DNA of 64,000 nt from Trichoplax sp. H2 (taxonomy: Eukaryota; Placozoa; Uniplacotomia; Trichoplacea), in the NCBI GenBank assembly GCA_003344405.1, contig NOWV01000020.1:372001-436000 (forward strand), written 5' to 3'. A program made the translations under genes and the position numbers. Below the pieces are notes generated by a model, which ran no database searches, was not told the origin of the DNA, and was given only the letters and a program-made list of their open reading frames with translations. Numbering within the stretch: the stretch's first letter is position 1; each line of letters begins with the position of its first letter. Below, piece by piece: positions 25,467 to 39,000 of the stretch.

Positions 25467-25624
25467 TTGATCCAGTGAAGGATGATCTAGTGTATACTAG
25501 AACAATTATGATTGTACTTGGATGTGTTATTGCAGCTGTTTTCGGTAACATTTTTGCTGCAATATGTTGCAAAACTCGATCAAACAGAAGAGCTCCTGGA
25601 TATGGAGGCTTGCGTCGCTATTAA
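25467..25624 (+). CDS. Terminal exon of a small single-pass membrane protein (partial gene)
   Basis: An acceptor (TGTATCTTGCTTTAG) is followed in frame by 51 codons and TAA. The peptide opens with an acidic stretch, DPVKDDLVYTRT. It continues as one hydrophobic segment of about 20 residues, IMIVLGCVIAAVFGNIFAAI. A Cys-Cys pair and a short basic tail, KTRSNRRAPGYGGLRRY, follow. Acidic-outside, basic-inside charge fits a type I membrane orientation, and the two cysteines could be palmitoylated. The same frame also has an internal ATG at 25508. Upstream coding exons were not identified, so the full gene is unknown. I do not recognise the family. Codon use and layout look real, but one exon alone could be a relic. 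Confidence 0.5.
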
Positions 25625-28600
25625 AAGAAAGAGTTAGAATGATTTAAATAATCTTGTGTATTACTATAAGTTAATCATAGCACTTAGATTAGTTACTCTT
25701 ACTTTTAATATAAGACAATTCCATTTCTCTTTCTAGCTTCTGAAGATTTCAATCAGCAATTGGATAGCCGATATATAAATAGTGACTACATACGAACTAG
25801 CAAAGTTGCACTTAGTTACAATGAAGTCACTCATTTAAATTGCATTGGAAATAGTAAAATTTAGCACTTGGTATACATTCGCTATCAGCACTCATATTTA
25901 ACCTCGTTGTACGAGTTATCCTTAATTAAAGCGTTATAAGATTAATATTGCTAGTGTATTTTGATAAATTAAAATTAGTGCATCATGCAAAATTGTTATA
26001 GACCAGATTAGATAGATGCATTTTCCCTAGATGCTAAAGAATGATTCATGACTACAACCAGCATGCTTAATAGGCTTAATCTCTATCTAGCTGTGTATCC
26101 GATAAATCAATCTGTTGATGATTAAGATTATTTCTTGTCCAGGTTGGAATCGTTCCTATTATTCGTAAGAATATGCCAAATTAATTGATCAGATCAACTG
26201 TGGCCATGCATAAGTTTATTCTCTATTTAATCTTGACATAAGGTAAATTAATTGTTCACCTAGGATAAAGCCAAATGGACTCTTCATCTCCGTTATTAAC
26301 AAGCCGATTCAATTAAAATCTTCTCAAGTTAAATGATAATTATATCATAATGAGGATAAGTAATAATTTTTAATGTATGCAGTAGTATCTGTTGATAATA
26401 CCGGTGTTTCTAAATTTGTTCATTAAATATAACTTATTTTCCCAATTAAATTGTCGATCCTATGAATGTGAGTATTATTCCATTCTTGTCTATACTAAAT
26501 ACATACTTATACGCGTATGAAGCTATTTTCAAGTTATTATAATTGAATAAATAAAGATGAATCGATGATGAAGACTTTGTTCTCATTTTTTTGCGGAAAA
26601 GCTTAATAATTCAACACTTCCATCTACATTTACAGCTAATATCATGAATGACAACACGAAAATACTATTATCAGTGGCGATTGTAAGGATCAAGCTTATG
26701 TTGCCAGGCGATAATGAAAAGTTTGTATACACATACACATTAACTTTTTAGTCTACTAGTACCGTACCTGTTCTATAAACGGGGAAAATACGCAAATACA
26801 TATATACGATTTATTTTTGTACCTTGATAATTATAAGACATTTAAAACGTTCTTTCGTTTTATTTAAGTACCGAGTCAATCATATACTACTATCACCACG
26901 GCCTTTTGCCTAACGTATTTAAACCTTTAAATCTGTGGTTAAAAGTGATATAGCTGCTGTCTGCACTCTTGCATTTCGAAAATAAAAGGAATTAGTAAAA
27001 AGTTTACATTATTATAGTTATAAGCTAAGTTTACACTTAATTACTGCATATTTGCCATATTCATAATACTAAATGTCAACATCTTTATGTGTTGGTTATA
27101 CTTTATCGAGATATTCTTGAAATAACGGTAAATAACGAACTGGATAAATTATAAAAATTGTATGCCCTGACAGTAACTCTTTCATTCTAGCATGCATTCA
27201 CAAGTACAAGATAATAAAATTATGGTAGTTATGTATTAAAGATTTTCCTCGTTCATCAAGTAAAACGTGTACGGTATTTTGCATACTTTCATAATATTAT
27301 CAGTCGTAATTTATGTTTAGGTAAGAACATTATACTGTAGATTAGCTGCTTTTCTATATAAAATTGCGTTCATCATTTCAGGTAGGAGAGATGTGTATTT
27401 GCCATTGGCTCCTGATGCTTCAGTTTTTTGAGCTGTACTCTAAGTAAATGTTGAAGAGGACAACCTGATAGCCCGATAGTGTATACTGTAGCTAATTGCC
27501 ACAAACTTAGGTCTATAGTATGGCTGCTAAATCTAAATCTATAGATTCATTAAACCCCCATTGCCATAGCAGTATATACTGTATAGTATTTCGTAATATC
27601 TTGTTCATTACAGTCATGTAGTGATATAAGCTATATGCATAAGTGCTACGAACTTAACTTAAGAGCTTCAATATACTTCTAGAAATGAGCCGAACTACAC
27701 TACAAAAATTTATATTAGGAATTTATTTATCAACCATCATTAATGTGAACAAGCTAATAGGTAATTACTGTGTTTTACTACTACAATTAAAATTATAATT
27801 AATTATCATTGGGACTAGCCTAATACTGGGATATTAATTAAGTGTAATTAAGTATCAGCAGTAGATTAAGAATGCAGTACAGTAATGGCTCAAAAGTAGG
27901 CTGTGGGGTGGTTTATATCAATTATAACCACATATGATGCAAAGTTTTGGCTTCATGAATTGATATAGTAATCATTTTAAACGTTATATAGGAGTTTACG
28001 TAATAATAACTCAAGAATGAGCTATTAGCTTAAGAGGAGAATTAGACAATCCAAGAATTTATGAATAGTTATACTCCAGGCTTTGTTATAAGTGAAGTTT
28101 CTTCGAACTTATTCTGTTGCCAGTAGATAGATTATGCCGTAACTTATGAATAGCTTTACACTCAGATAGGACGAGTAGATGATTGCGATTAGTTAACGCT
28201 TGCAATCTACTGCTTGATCGTATGATCCGTTTGAAGAATTTGCTTAATGATAGCCTAGTAATGAAAGAAACGACTTTAAGCTAATAATAAAAGCGTTCAG
28301 ACTACCTATACTAGAAGTCCTAAAATCATGTTCTGCTTCACAGTATAACGAAAAGTCTCCCTGTAATGATGATTACATTGGTAAGGCTCTATAAATATAG
28401 CTAATCTATTTTTTCTGACATGAAGATGTAATACCATGATTTAATATAGCTCATAGGCATACATCTATCATGGTATTTCCATTTCAATAGTATCTTCTAT
28501 CCAGCTAGGCATTCATTGCTCTATCTAATGGAGTTTTAGCATGGTTAGTTGTTTTTGCATGTCGGGAATCATGATTGCTGTATCGTCAAGTTTAATCAAG

Positions 28601-31175
28601 CTTGCTGTTATTGTGATCTACTGTAGTAGGATGATTTATTACAGCATCAAAATAAGAAGTTCACGCTATGAGGTCTACTCTTATTAGGCCGATTTGATGT
28701 TGTCTAGGCTTCAAAATAACATTAACAATATGCCATTTGGATATAAAGCTTGCTATTATAATAATGTGATAAGGAGATGATTTATTATAGCATTAAAATA
28801 AGAAGAAATTTATACCATGAGGTCTATTTTTATTCCGAAGACTTAAATGTTGTTTATCTTGTCGCTGTTTCGAGAGTAACGTAGATATTATATATTTAAA
28901 AAATGATGAATCATATAACTACGTTATTAATAGATTTTAGATTTATTCAGCGACTTATTGAATGTAAATTCCAATGAAATTACCTCTTGCCAGCAGGCAA
29001 CATTCATGTGGTTTATGGATATTTGTCGGGACCAAGATACATCAATAACTTATATCGTTCTTTATTAAAGAAATACTAAAATTACGCATAATTGCATGAT
29101 TTTGGCTGTTTTTCTATCTGTAAAGATGATATTTTATGTAAAAAGATGTAATTATCTGACTGTATTATGGCATAAATTTAAATAAATGAGTATATGCCCA
29201 ATTAGAATATAGGGTTATAACGGAACAGTATAAAAAAGATCGACACGATTTTTGCTCTGCTCAATAATACTTGCAAGGAACAAATTGTCCAGTCTTTGAT
29301 CGGACAACGAGTAAGAAGTAATTCCAAAATTATCGGCGCTTACTTTTGTAAATTATTTGTATCTTGTCTTAGGCTACAAATAGTAAAATTGTATTATTTA
29401 TATCTTTACTTTGTATTCAATTCCTACGGATATTTTAAGAATCGCTGCCTTACTCACTCATTAAAAAATAACGACGTGATGGAATGAGAACTTTACATCG
29501 TAATTAACAGAAATATGACAAGGATCCACTTCTGAATCTCTTAAGCTCATGCAAAACCTATTATGCTAGTATAAGTTATTGGTAGAATACTCGCTTTCTA
29601 TTTTCCATGCCATTATAATTATCTGTTCTAACTAATCAGAGATTAATATTCGTAAAGTAAAGAATGGTTATTGCTAAAACTACTAGATGAATAATATACA
29701 AGAACAAGGCCCAAATTTATATGGGCAATATTCAAGAACCAGATCCTACTTTACAGTTTGAGACACTGTCAGTTTTTGACTGCATTATTTGTACCATAGA
29801 TAGATAGTGTTGCTGATTCTGGCCCATGAATCATTAAATTGTGCTACTGTAAGTGCTATGCAAATATTAGATCGAATTTTAATACAAATTGTTTTAATTC
29901 CAGAGTTATAATCACCTTGATAGTAATCTGACTTAATAGTATTGTAGATATGGCTTACGGTACATAATATGAAGCTTGCCGATGGAATCTTATAAGACTA
30001 TAATAGAATTTACTGCTGTAGAGTAACTTTAAATTAGCAATATTATCCTTAGAAATATGTGCTAACTATATTTTTTGATGATAAATAGATTATTAATTCG
30101 TTGGGTTATAATAAAAATAACACGCTAAGAAGATTACATAAGGTTATAAACTGTTTTTTGCCTTCAAAATTTGATTTGCATTACTTTTACATAAAATTGA
30201 AATAATTTAGGGGAATAGGTGCGGTACTGTGCTACATCTGATAATTTTCGCAAGTATCAAGCTTGCTCCTACCAATCATTTTTCTCTTATTTATGAATAA
30301 TTCCGTCGCTGATCATGTTAAAAATAAAAGGATATTATAATAAGGATTTTATTGATATATTAGGTAGAACAAGTGAATATAAAAATAACACATTTACAGC
30401 TTGCACATATTACAAGTGGTAAGTTAATGAAATATAGTTTTTAATTACCAATAGACAGTGCATTTAAGTTTATCTGTTAATAATTCGTATACCGATTAGC
30501 ATAATTATATTTATGCATTTATACATATAAATATATTTATAGCGTTAATCCAATAATGCATCAGGATTATGCTACAAAATAAATTTTTTAAAAAGTTACA
30601 GCATTTTGTGATACAAACAAAGTAAAAAGGGAATTGATAGTAAAAATTAATAAATTGATTACATTTACCATTATTTTCCTTCGTTAGAAATATAATTTCA
30701 ATCTCTTGCTATCTGCCTTAAAAATATATTTTAGAAGAAATTATAAACTTTTTTGCTACCATTAATTTCACTTTGAAGCCAAAAAATATAATGTGAATGT
30801 TGACAGTAAGATCAAAAGGAGTATGCTGAGGTACTACAATAGCAATTTAGATAAATTACTGCTCATAGACATCTCTTTATTTTGGCCGTAGTTAATACAA
30901 TCGGTAGGCAATCGATTTGGATATGGAAATGTACATCATTGCATAAAATTATAAAACTACGATCTTTTAGCGATATTAACTGGAAAGTTTCTGTACAATG
31001 TTTAAGAACGTTAATCCCTTTAAATTACTACCGTAATAAATGGCATCATTATAGCTAAGATCATGGATACATTAATACAAGTTAATTATGTTATAGGAAT
31101 ACCTAACTAGCAATGTACATCAGGTAGAAAGAGTTTTAGACAACATGGGTTCAATCGTAGAATTAATTTTCAGTA
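25625..31175. other. Gene-free intergenic region
   Basis: About 5.5 kb between the orphan membrane-protein exon and the 3' end of the actin-like gene. It contains AATAAA strings, for example near 26540 (TTGAATAAATAAAG), and one repeat pair at 28598-28880. No supported exons on either strand. The last few hundred bases (about 30,870-31,175) should be the actin-like gene's 3' UTR, with an AATAAA on the minus strand near 30,875. Confidence 0.5.
28598..28880. repeat. ~150-bp tandem duplication
   Basis: Two copies starting near 28598 and 28747 share AAGCTTGCTATTAT, AGGATGATTTATTACAGCAT, AAAATAAGAAG and ATGAGGTCTATTTTTATT. Divergence is moderate. Confidence 0.75.
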
Positions 31176-33050
31176 TTATAAGCAACGGCGATTGACTATA
31201 GATGGCCCAAATTCTTCATATTCAGCACTAGTTATACACATGCGGCAAAACTTTGGCGAGCTTGCTAATATTGCACCTCCTCGCCATATTGTATTAATCC
31301 TACTACATGGGCTATGTATCCTGATTTTACCACACATTGAAGGTGTTTCAAATTCAATTTCTTCTTTCAGACGCTCTGGTAATCCCTTAAATTGGCTATT
31401 ACCACCGGCTAAGACAACATTTTGCATCAATTCTTTCCTAATATCAACATCACATGATGTAATACAACTGGAAATGCTCTTATGGATGCCGGCCAAATCG
31501 AGCCCGACCATAGCTGGACTAAATAAAACTTCTGGACAGCGAAAGCGTTCATTACCAATCTTAATCACCTGGCCATCAGGCAATGTATAAGAAGTTTCGA
31601 CAGATTCTTCGTCAACGGATAAGGTGTCATAATCTAATGTTACAAAGCATAAGTTTTCCTTGATTTCGCGGACTGTTTCCATATCAGCATCCGTTGTGAA
31701 CGAACTTCCCCTATCATTTAATGCCCTTGCCAAAAATTGCGTTAAGTCTTGACCGGCTAAATTTAATCTTTGCACTGCATAATCTAGGACACAGCCTTCA
31801 TAGATTGGAACCGAATAGCTCACACCATCGCCACTATCAAAGACCAATCCTAAAAAAATCGAGTTATTAATGGGTGAGTAAATGTTAGAATGTGAAATCG
31901 TCAAGAGTACAAAAATCTATAAATATTGCAAGATATGCTCCCTAGCTAATAAAGCACATAATAAATATTGTGATGCTATGACAAAGTAGGTGCTTAACGA
32001 AGATTCTGGCTTATAATCAAGAAATCTATTGCAGCTAGTGTGTGCTAGCCAAATAATTGATACTAAGGAATGTAGCTTATAGATATATGCAATATAAATT
32101 CTAGACCGATTCCACTAACCTGTTGTCCTTCCACTCTCATATAATGATAATAGCGCTTCAGTTGCAACATAGAGATAGGGCACATTAAAATTTTCAAACA
32201 TGATCTGAGTTATGGTTTCACGGTTTTTCTTAGGGTTCATTGGTGCCTCAGTGATGAGCACTGGATGTTCATTAGCTTCTAATCTTAATTGGTCTTCAAA
32301 CATATGCTGCCATAACTAAAATAAAAGGTAGCTGTTACTGTGTGCCTCTACATATTTATACAAGTAATTAGTCCATAAAGTTAAAATATTAGGCAAGTAA
32401 CTTGGGTTGATTGCATTTATACAAGTCTACTGATATCGTCGACGGTAAATAAAAGTACTTACTAATTCCATATCATCCCAGTCTTTGACAACGCCATGCT
32501 CCACGGGATGACTTAATGTAAGTACATCCCGTTTTTCTTGAGCAGCATCTCCATAATATAACGCACCACCATCATTTGTCAATTGCTATAATTTTTAATG
32601 AAACAATTTTTATCAATATTGATTACTGATAATTAGCACAGCTGATGCAGGAGAATACCATAACTATGGTAACAAAAACGTTTAGTATCATGATTTTAAG
32701 GTCATATTGCGATTCTACCTGCTATTCATTTCAATAATATCGATCGCATACCAATACTAGCTATTTTTTCTCTAATACTTAGCTATTTTTCTTTTTCGAT
32801 TATCATTGTTAAATTTATAATACATGGACAAAACGCCAAATGTATTTATTATACCTTGTATTGAGGCCGGCCAACTATAGAAGGAAAAATTACGCTGGGA
32901 TTACTTTCGGTTGCCAAACCAGCTTTTATACTGCTTGAACCATTATCAATAACTATAGGTGTTTTAAAATCATCAAATGTCTAAGATGTAAAAAGATTTG
33001 TATTAAAATTAATTTATGTTTGGGAGAGTAAGGATTCGTGATTTTACCAT
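31176..33050 (-). CDS. Divergent actin-family protein, 373 aa
   Basis: Five exons join in frame to 373 residues: 33050-33048 (just the ATG), 32980-32855, 32585-32463, 32315-32120, 31849-31176 (TAA). Conventional actin is 375. It aligns to actin end to end: [13 protein letters not shown] (phosphate loop 1), [53 protein letters not shown] (phosphate loop 2), [26 protein letters not shown]. So it should bind ATP and adopt the actin fold. It departs from actin at positions that are otherwise near invariant: DNGSSS for DNGSGM, AGLATES for AGFAGDD, and a Cys-rich stretch near [13 protein letters not shown]. It also ends -CL rather than -CF. It is more likely an actin-related or fast-evolving actin paralogue than cytoplasmic actin; I cannot place it in a named ARP class. 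An in-frame TAG precedes exon 2, so the start must come from a spliced upstream exon. Confidence 0.85.
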
Positions 33051-33055
33051 TTATT
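33041..33055 (-). promoter_or_regulatory. Overlapping poly(A) signal, start codon, 5' splice site and stop codon
   Basis: The minus strand reads AATAAATGGTAAAAT. AATAAA (33055-33050) is a canonical poly(A) signal. ATG (33050-33048) is the actin-like start. GTAAAA from 33047 is the 5' splice site of a 67-base intron ending in CATCTTAG at 32981. TAA (33046-33044) is the stop of the SEC14/spectrin gene when unspliced. If spliced, AATAAATG joins ACATTTG, so the upstream frame ends at TGA and the downstream frame starts at ATG, overlapping as ATGA. Confidence 0.65.
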
Positions 33056-36000
33056 CTTGTGGCGAAATTTATATTCACTTACTTCTGAACTTGGAGACTG
33101 AAGAGGTGAGCATTTAACGTGGTCGTCTAAATCCAAACTAAGTTTAGATCTGTTACTAGCTTCATCAGACGTTTCGACAACGGTCTCGCTTATAGGCTGA
33201 TCATCTGTTTTAGTAGTGTCTTGATTAGCTGAGGATAGGTTTTCAAGAGTTTCGGCCGTCGTAGATTTAGCAGCCCTTTCGTCTGCAGTTATTGTTTCGT
33301 TGTCGTTGCTTTTAGCTAATTTTGCGGATTCCTGGCTTGTTCTATCATTCACATCTTCTATTGTTGCTGTTTCAGATTGGGCTTGTGAATTATTTGATCC
33401 TTCACTGCTACTACTTCTTGATTTGCTATTTTCTGATGCACTCTCAGGTTTGATATTATTATCTGAGTAGAAGGGTTTATGTCCGTTATCTTCGCTAGAA
33501 GATTCATTACCGGATGCTGTTCCGCTTAAACTTCGCTGCGATGCCGATGATGCTGCTCCGTCTGATGCATCGGTATCCGTGCCAGTTTGTACTTTTTGAT
33601 CTACTTCATGAGCATTTTTTGTTGCTGTTTCCATCACTAACTCCTCTGAGCCATTGGTAGCTCTTTTAATGTCTGTTTCCATTTCGTTTTGCGCCGGATC
33701 AGCAGAAACAGATTCCTTACTATTATTGACTACTTCCTTAGATTCGCTAGTAGTAGTTGTATTTTGTTGCGAGTCTGCTACCTTTATGACCGCGTTATCA
33801 TTTTTAGAATTATTCATTACGGTATTTTGATCCTCGTATTCGGAAGATATATTTTCTGGGTTGAAAGTAACTTGATCTGAGATTGATTTCGATTCGGCCT
33901 CGACAGTATCTGATTTTTTAATCGTTATAACTTCCTTATTTACATTTTCAGCATGGAGTGTACGACTATTATCTGTTTTGTCAGTGCTACTATCTTGTAA
34001 GGCTGCATTATCGGTAGATATTTCTTCATTGGACGCTTGGTTCTCTTTTAATTTATCGGAGGACGATTCCACTTCGGCATTAGTATCGCTTTGAGGAGTC
34101 GATTCCGCATTAGCAACGGATTCAATTGCATTTATCTGTGTATTATTTACTGATTCTTGTTGATGACTTGACGGATCAGTTGCATTCTCCCCTTGGCCAG
34201 AATCACCGATATTCTCTTGTTCATCCATGGCCATAAGTCTATTTTCTAATTCTTGTGATAATAAAGCAGCTGCTTCTTCTGATTCATCAACTGCTGACCG
34301 CCTACTTCTTCCTTTAGGTTTGTTGGCTTTAGGAATTTCAATAATTTCTTGATCTGAAGACTCGTCAGCAGGTTCTATATCATTAGACTGTATAGCATCA
34401 TCCGTTACTTCTGTACTTGCTTGAGCTAAAGAATTAATTTCAACGGTGTTATTACTACTGCTCTCCTCTGCAACAGATTGCGATTCACCTTCCTTTCCAG
34501 TAAGATGTTGTTCAGATTGATCTTTATTTTCATGATCAGATTGCTTTGCGGTTTCGGGTGTAGAATTATGGACGTCAATACTTGGAGAGTCTAATTGCTG
34601 ATCCGCTACCTCTACGGGAGTACTTTTCGATAACGATGAATTACTACTTTCATTTTCATTTGCTATTTGTTTATCAGTTAAGCTTAACGTTTCACCGGTT
34701 ATATTCTGCTGTACTTCTGTTATATGAATCTCATTTAAACTACTACTTGCTATATTATCAACCGTTGCGTTTTCAGCGTTTTCATCAACTTGATAGTTTT
34801 CTTTCACGTTTCTTTTGACTTCTGCTGTTGTTTCTTGTATATTAGAAACAGGCAAAGAGGTGTTGATATTTTCAATTGAGATATCAGTATTACCATCATT
34901 TTGTGTATTAGAATTTGGAAGAAGAGCTACAGCTGATAATTCTATGCTACCAGTGGAGGAAACAGATTCCTTAGTATTTCCTGACTGATCATTTATTTGC
35001 ATTAATTGACCTTGGACAAGGTCTTGATTACTTTTAGCTTGATTGGAAGTAAGTTCTGTAGTTGATTTGATATCAGTGCTAATGCCACCTTCATGACTGC
35101 TTTCATTGGATTTAGATGAGAGTATTCCAGCTTGCTGGAGTTGGTCTGATCTCAGTTGTTCAGCTGATATATTCCTTGGATGCCAATTTGTAGACGGTAT
35201 TGCTGTTGTATTTAAACCAGGGTGTTGTGAAGAGTTGGGCATCATTAATGGGTATCCTGAATATTGCATTTGTCCTGGAAAGTACTGTGGAAATGCAGGA
35301 TTGATATACATGGGATTTTGCCCAGGTGACGGGTAAAAGTTAGCTGGAGGCATCCCTGGCATATAGGTGACATAATTTGGATGTTGTCCGATCACATTCA
35401 CTGGCGAAGTGTAAGCAGGATAGCCTCCACCATAGCCTAAAAATTCTGGACTATTAAAATGATGGGGATACATCGCCCGATATTGGGCATTTGGTATCAT
35501 TCCTTGCTCAGCAAAATTGGAGTACATCATATTTTGTGGACTGAATTGAGTGAAAATCTCTTGTCCGGCAATGGCACGTCCTACCGGGGATGATAAATTA
35601 CTACTGGCAGTTGGAGATACATGTTGTTGTAAATCAAACATCTGAGCATTGGCTCCCATACTTGGGCTTGATATATTGGAAGAAATTGTCGAAAAGGAAC
35701 TTGTTGTAGCGTGTGTACTATTTATTGTTGAGTCATTTGTGGCAACTGCGGTAGTTAAGGAAGCATTTTGAACTACGTGGACTGTCGAAGTAAGTTCTTC
35801 AGGTGTAATTATTTGGCTACTGACTGTAGCACAAACTGCATTGATTGTAGTAGCTGTAGTGGTGACAATTTCATTTTCAACTATCTGTATTGATATTTCT
35901 TCAGTGTTTTTTTGTTCTGACGGTTTGGCAATGTCATGACTAGTAGTATCGGCTTCTTGATTATCAACATGATCTTTGTTGACATGGTGGTCATCATTGG

Positions 36001-39000
36001 CAGCTCTGCTAATCTCTACCTGAGGTATTTCGATCGATTTATCTTGAATATTCTCTGAAGAAGTATTACCATCTTTTGGGGGATTCGAATTCTTACTAGA
36101 AGTTGCAACAGCTTTATCTTTTACTGGCTCTTCCATCGGAACATTGTTAAAATTGTTGTTTGGGTTAGCATCAATTTTACGAAGATTAGCTTCGAAATAT
36201 AGCCTTTCGTCGGAGGTATCTAGTTGACTAGTTGGTTGATGGCTTACATTATCTCTTGATCGATTCATTCTGTCATCAAGAGTACCTGAATAGGCATGAT
36301 CTGGACTTAATGGACGATTATAACGTGTCTGAGTTGATCCTTGGTATGGGTACTGAGTATTTTCAGTATAGCTGCTATGGCTGTCATGCTTTGGCATTTT
36401 AACAATTGGCTTTCGAACAGCTAGTTGGCTAGTTCTATCACTAACGACACTTTTTAGCTCCGCAATATGGTCAGGATTGACCTTAACGTTAGAAAATTTA
36501 CCATAGCGTGAAGCAATGGCTAAATCTGTCGGTGTGGCTTTGAATTGGGATGATGATGCTAGTTGCAGAGATGCAGTTGCAGAAGAAGCTAATCCCATTT
36601 TATCCCTTGTAACATTATTTGTCCTTTGCTGGGTAGATGGAGGTGATGATTGAGAAGTTGTCCTAATTATAACACCTTTAGATGGTTGCTGATGTAACTG
36701 TGTTTGCACGTTAGATGTGCTTTGATTTCTTGGTGGGGATGCTCGCTGAGGAACGGATTTTTGATTCGTTGATGGCGGAGATCTATCTTGAGAAACAGGA
36801 ATGGTGCGAGATTCGTGTACAGCATTTTTTAATATTTCCGTTTCCCGAAAAACTAATGCTCTTTCCTGCATAAGTCTTTTCTCTCGTTGTTGCTTTAATT
36901 GCTCTCGTTTTTGATATAGTTCAGATTCAAGCTTTCGCCGTAATTCATAACATAATTTCTGTTGGTTATTATGTTGTAACTGCTTAAGATTTTGAGGATC
37001 AGCTTGATGTTGTAATGTTTTCAGTCGATTATTTTGTTCTCTCATAATTTGCTGTTCTGTTACTTTAGCCATGCTACGATTCATAATTGATCCATTATAT
37101 CGTGGTGGTATTCCTCCCATAATTGGTAAGGAAGCTGTAGATGATGCATGCCTCAATGACAGTCCAGTATATGGTAATTGTTGATAAATAAGACGATTTG
37201 ATTGCATGCTGCTAGTATCAAATTTACTCATTTTATCCACATTTCCAAATCGGACTGAACTGTATGAAGGAGAATGACGTTGTAATAAATCCGGAGTACT
37301 TACATACTCGAGGTTTTTCTTCGGTGGTGAATGGCCAACGATCCGCTGTCGAAATCGTTGAGATGATTGACGTAAATTGTTATAAATTTTTAGTCCCTTG
37401 CCGCTACTTCTATGCTTACGAATATTTGAATCACTGGCAGTCAACTTTTTACCTTGTTTAAGTTTATTATGATGCTTTCGCTTATGACCGTGATTGCTCA
37501 TATCTGCCGGAGGGGATATCGCTTGATCATTGTCTTTGTCATCGAAGTCATCAAATATGTCGATAATACCTTTTTGCTTCATTTTCTCGCGTACTTCTGA
37601 CGGAAGTTCAATGGTTGGACTTAAACTTTGTGATTCATCATCAGATTGAGCTGAATTCGACATAAATTTAGGTCTTTTCGTTTCTTGTGGAGAACGATGG
37701 TTTGATGATGAAGAACTATGCTGCTTACTACTAACTTGTGATAAAGGTGATCCTGCCTGGGATATTTTCTGATCTCTTAAAGATCTGATGGACTTTGAAC
37801 TACTAACAGTCGGAGTTGGTGATCCTTTCAAGTTTGAATTAGCCGTTGTTGAATTTGGGCCATTCTTAATTCTGCCAATTGGTAAAGGTCGATATACCAT
37901 CTGATCATTAACATTTTGCCATCCCCATTCTTCCGCTGCTTTTGGCGATATAACATCAATTGATGAATTTGTGGTAGTATTATCTTGCGCTGATGGGTTA
38001 AGTAGTTGTTCAGTGTCAATCCGATAATCTTTAATGGTATTCAAGGCAGAATTAATAGCCTTCAATTCAGATATAGGATTATCATCATGATTAGCTACAA
38101 ATAAGGTAGAAAACTCATCTTCACTGCTATGTCGATCTGGTAATTTGAACTCGTCTTTGGTGGAGGAATAATAACGTTTTTTATCCATCAAATCTGCTAT
38201 ATTGTGATCAAACCATGACACATTGGATTTATTATTGGGGGATCTAGTTGATTTTCTATTATAAACTTTACTAGCCAAAGGATTGCCATTTTCGCGATCC
38301 TTACGCAAGCGAGATAATCGATGCTGTAATTGTTTAATTTGTTCATCTTGTAAGTGTTGTTTTTGATCTTCTACCTCATGACGTTGTCTGATATATTTAA
38401 GCATTAAATCGTCAGTGTCTGCTGATTCAGTAATATCTGCTTTAGGTATGACATTATCGATAGTAGAGACATGATTAATGACATTATGTTGTGATCTCAT
38501 AATAGAATTTTCATTTGCATCATTAGATTGCCTAAGTGGTGATGAGCTTGCAGGTGGTATTTTTTGGCGATCACCAGAATTTGGGATAGAGCGTTGATTT
38601 AGATTAGAATTACCCGTAAACCGCTGTCTATCAGAATGCTGTTGGTTGAAATGTTGTTCATGATCTTCAGTAAATGATGGATATTCTGTAATATTATCAA
38701 CAGCGTCATGATATTGATTATTGTGATTGAATTGATTAGGTTGATTATAGATTGGAGGAGGAGAAGGAGAATTGTAATCTATACCATTTTGCAAAATTGG
38801 GTAATGATTATCTAATTGAGAAGGGCTTGATTGTGTCGAATCAAATATATTAGACATAGAGTCTTCTGGATTAATATCGCTGGTTGGACTATACATACGA
38901 GAATTGGAATTTTCCATCATTTGTTTTTGAAATTCCATGTGTTGTCGCTGCCTGGGAGATAAGGGTTTATTAACTAGATTATCAATGCTGCTTCTATCTG

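Noticed and set aside
37264-37461. Open frames antisense to or in other frames of the 6-kb exon (also at 33689, 34582, 35106, 37828)
   Set aside because: Shadows of the long coding exon.
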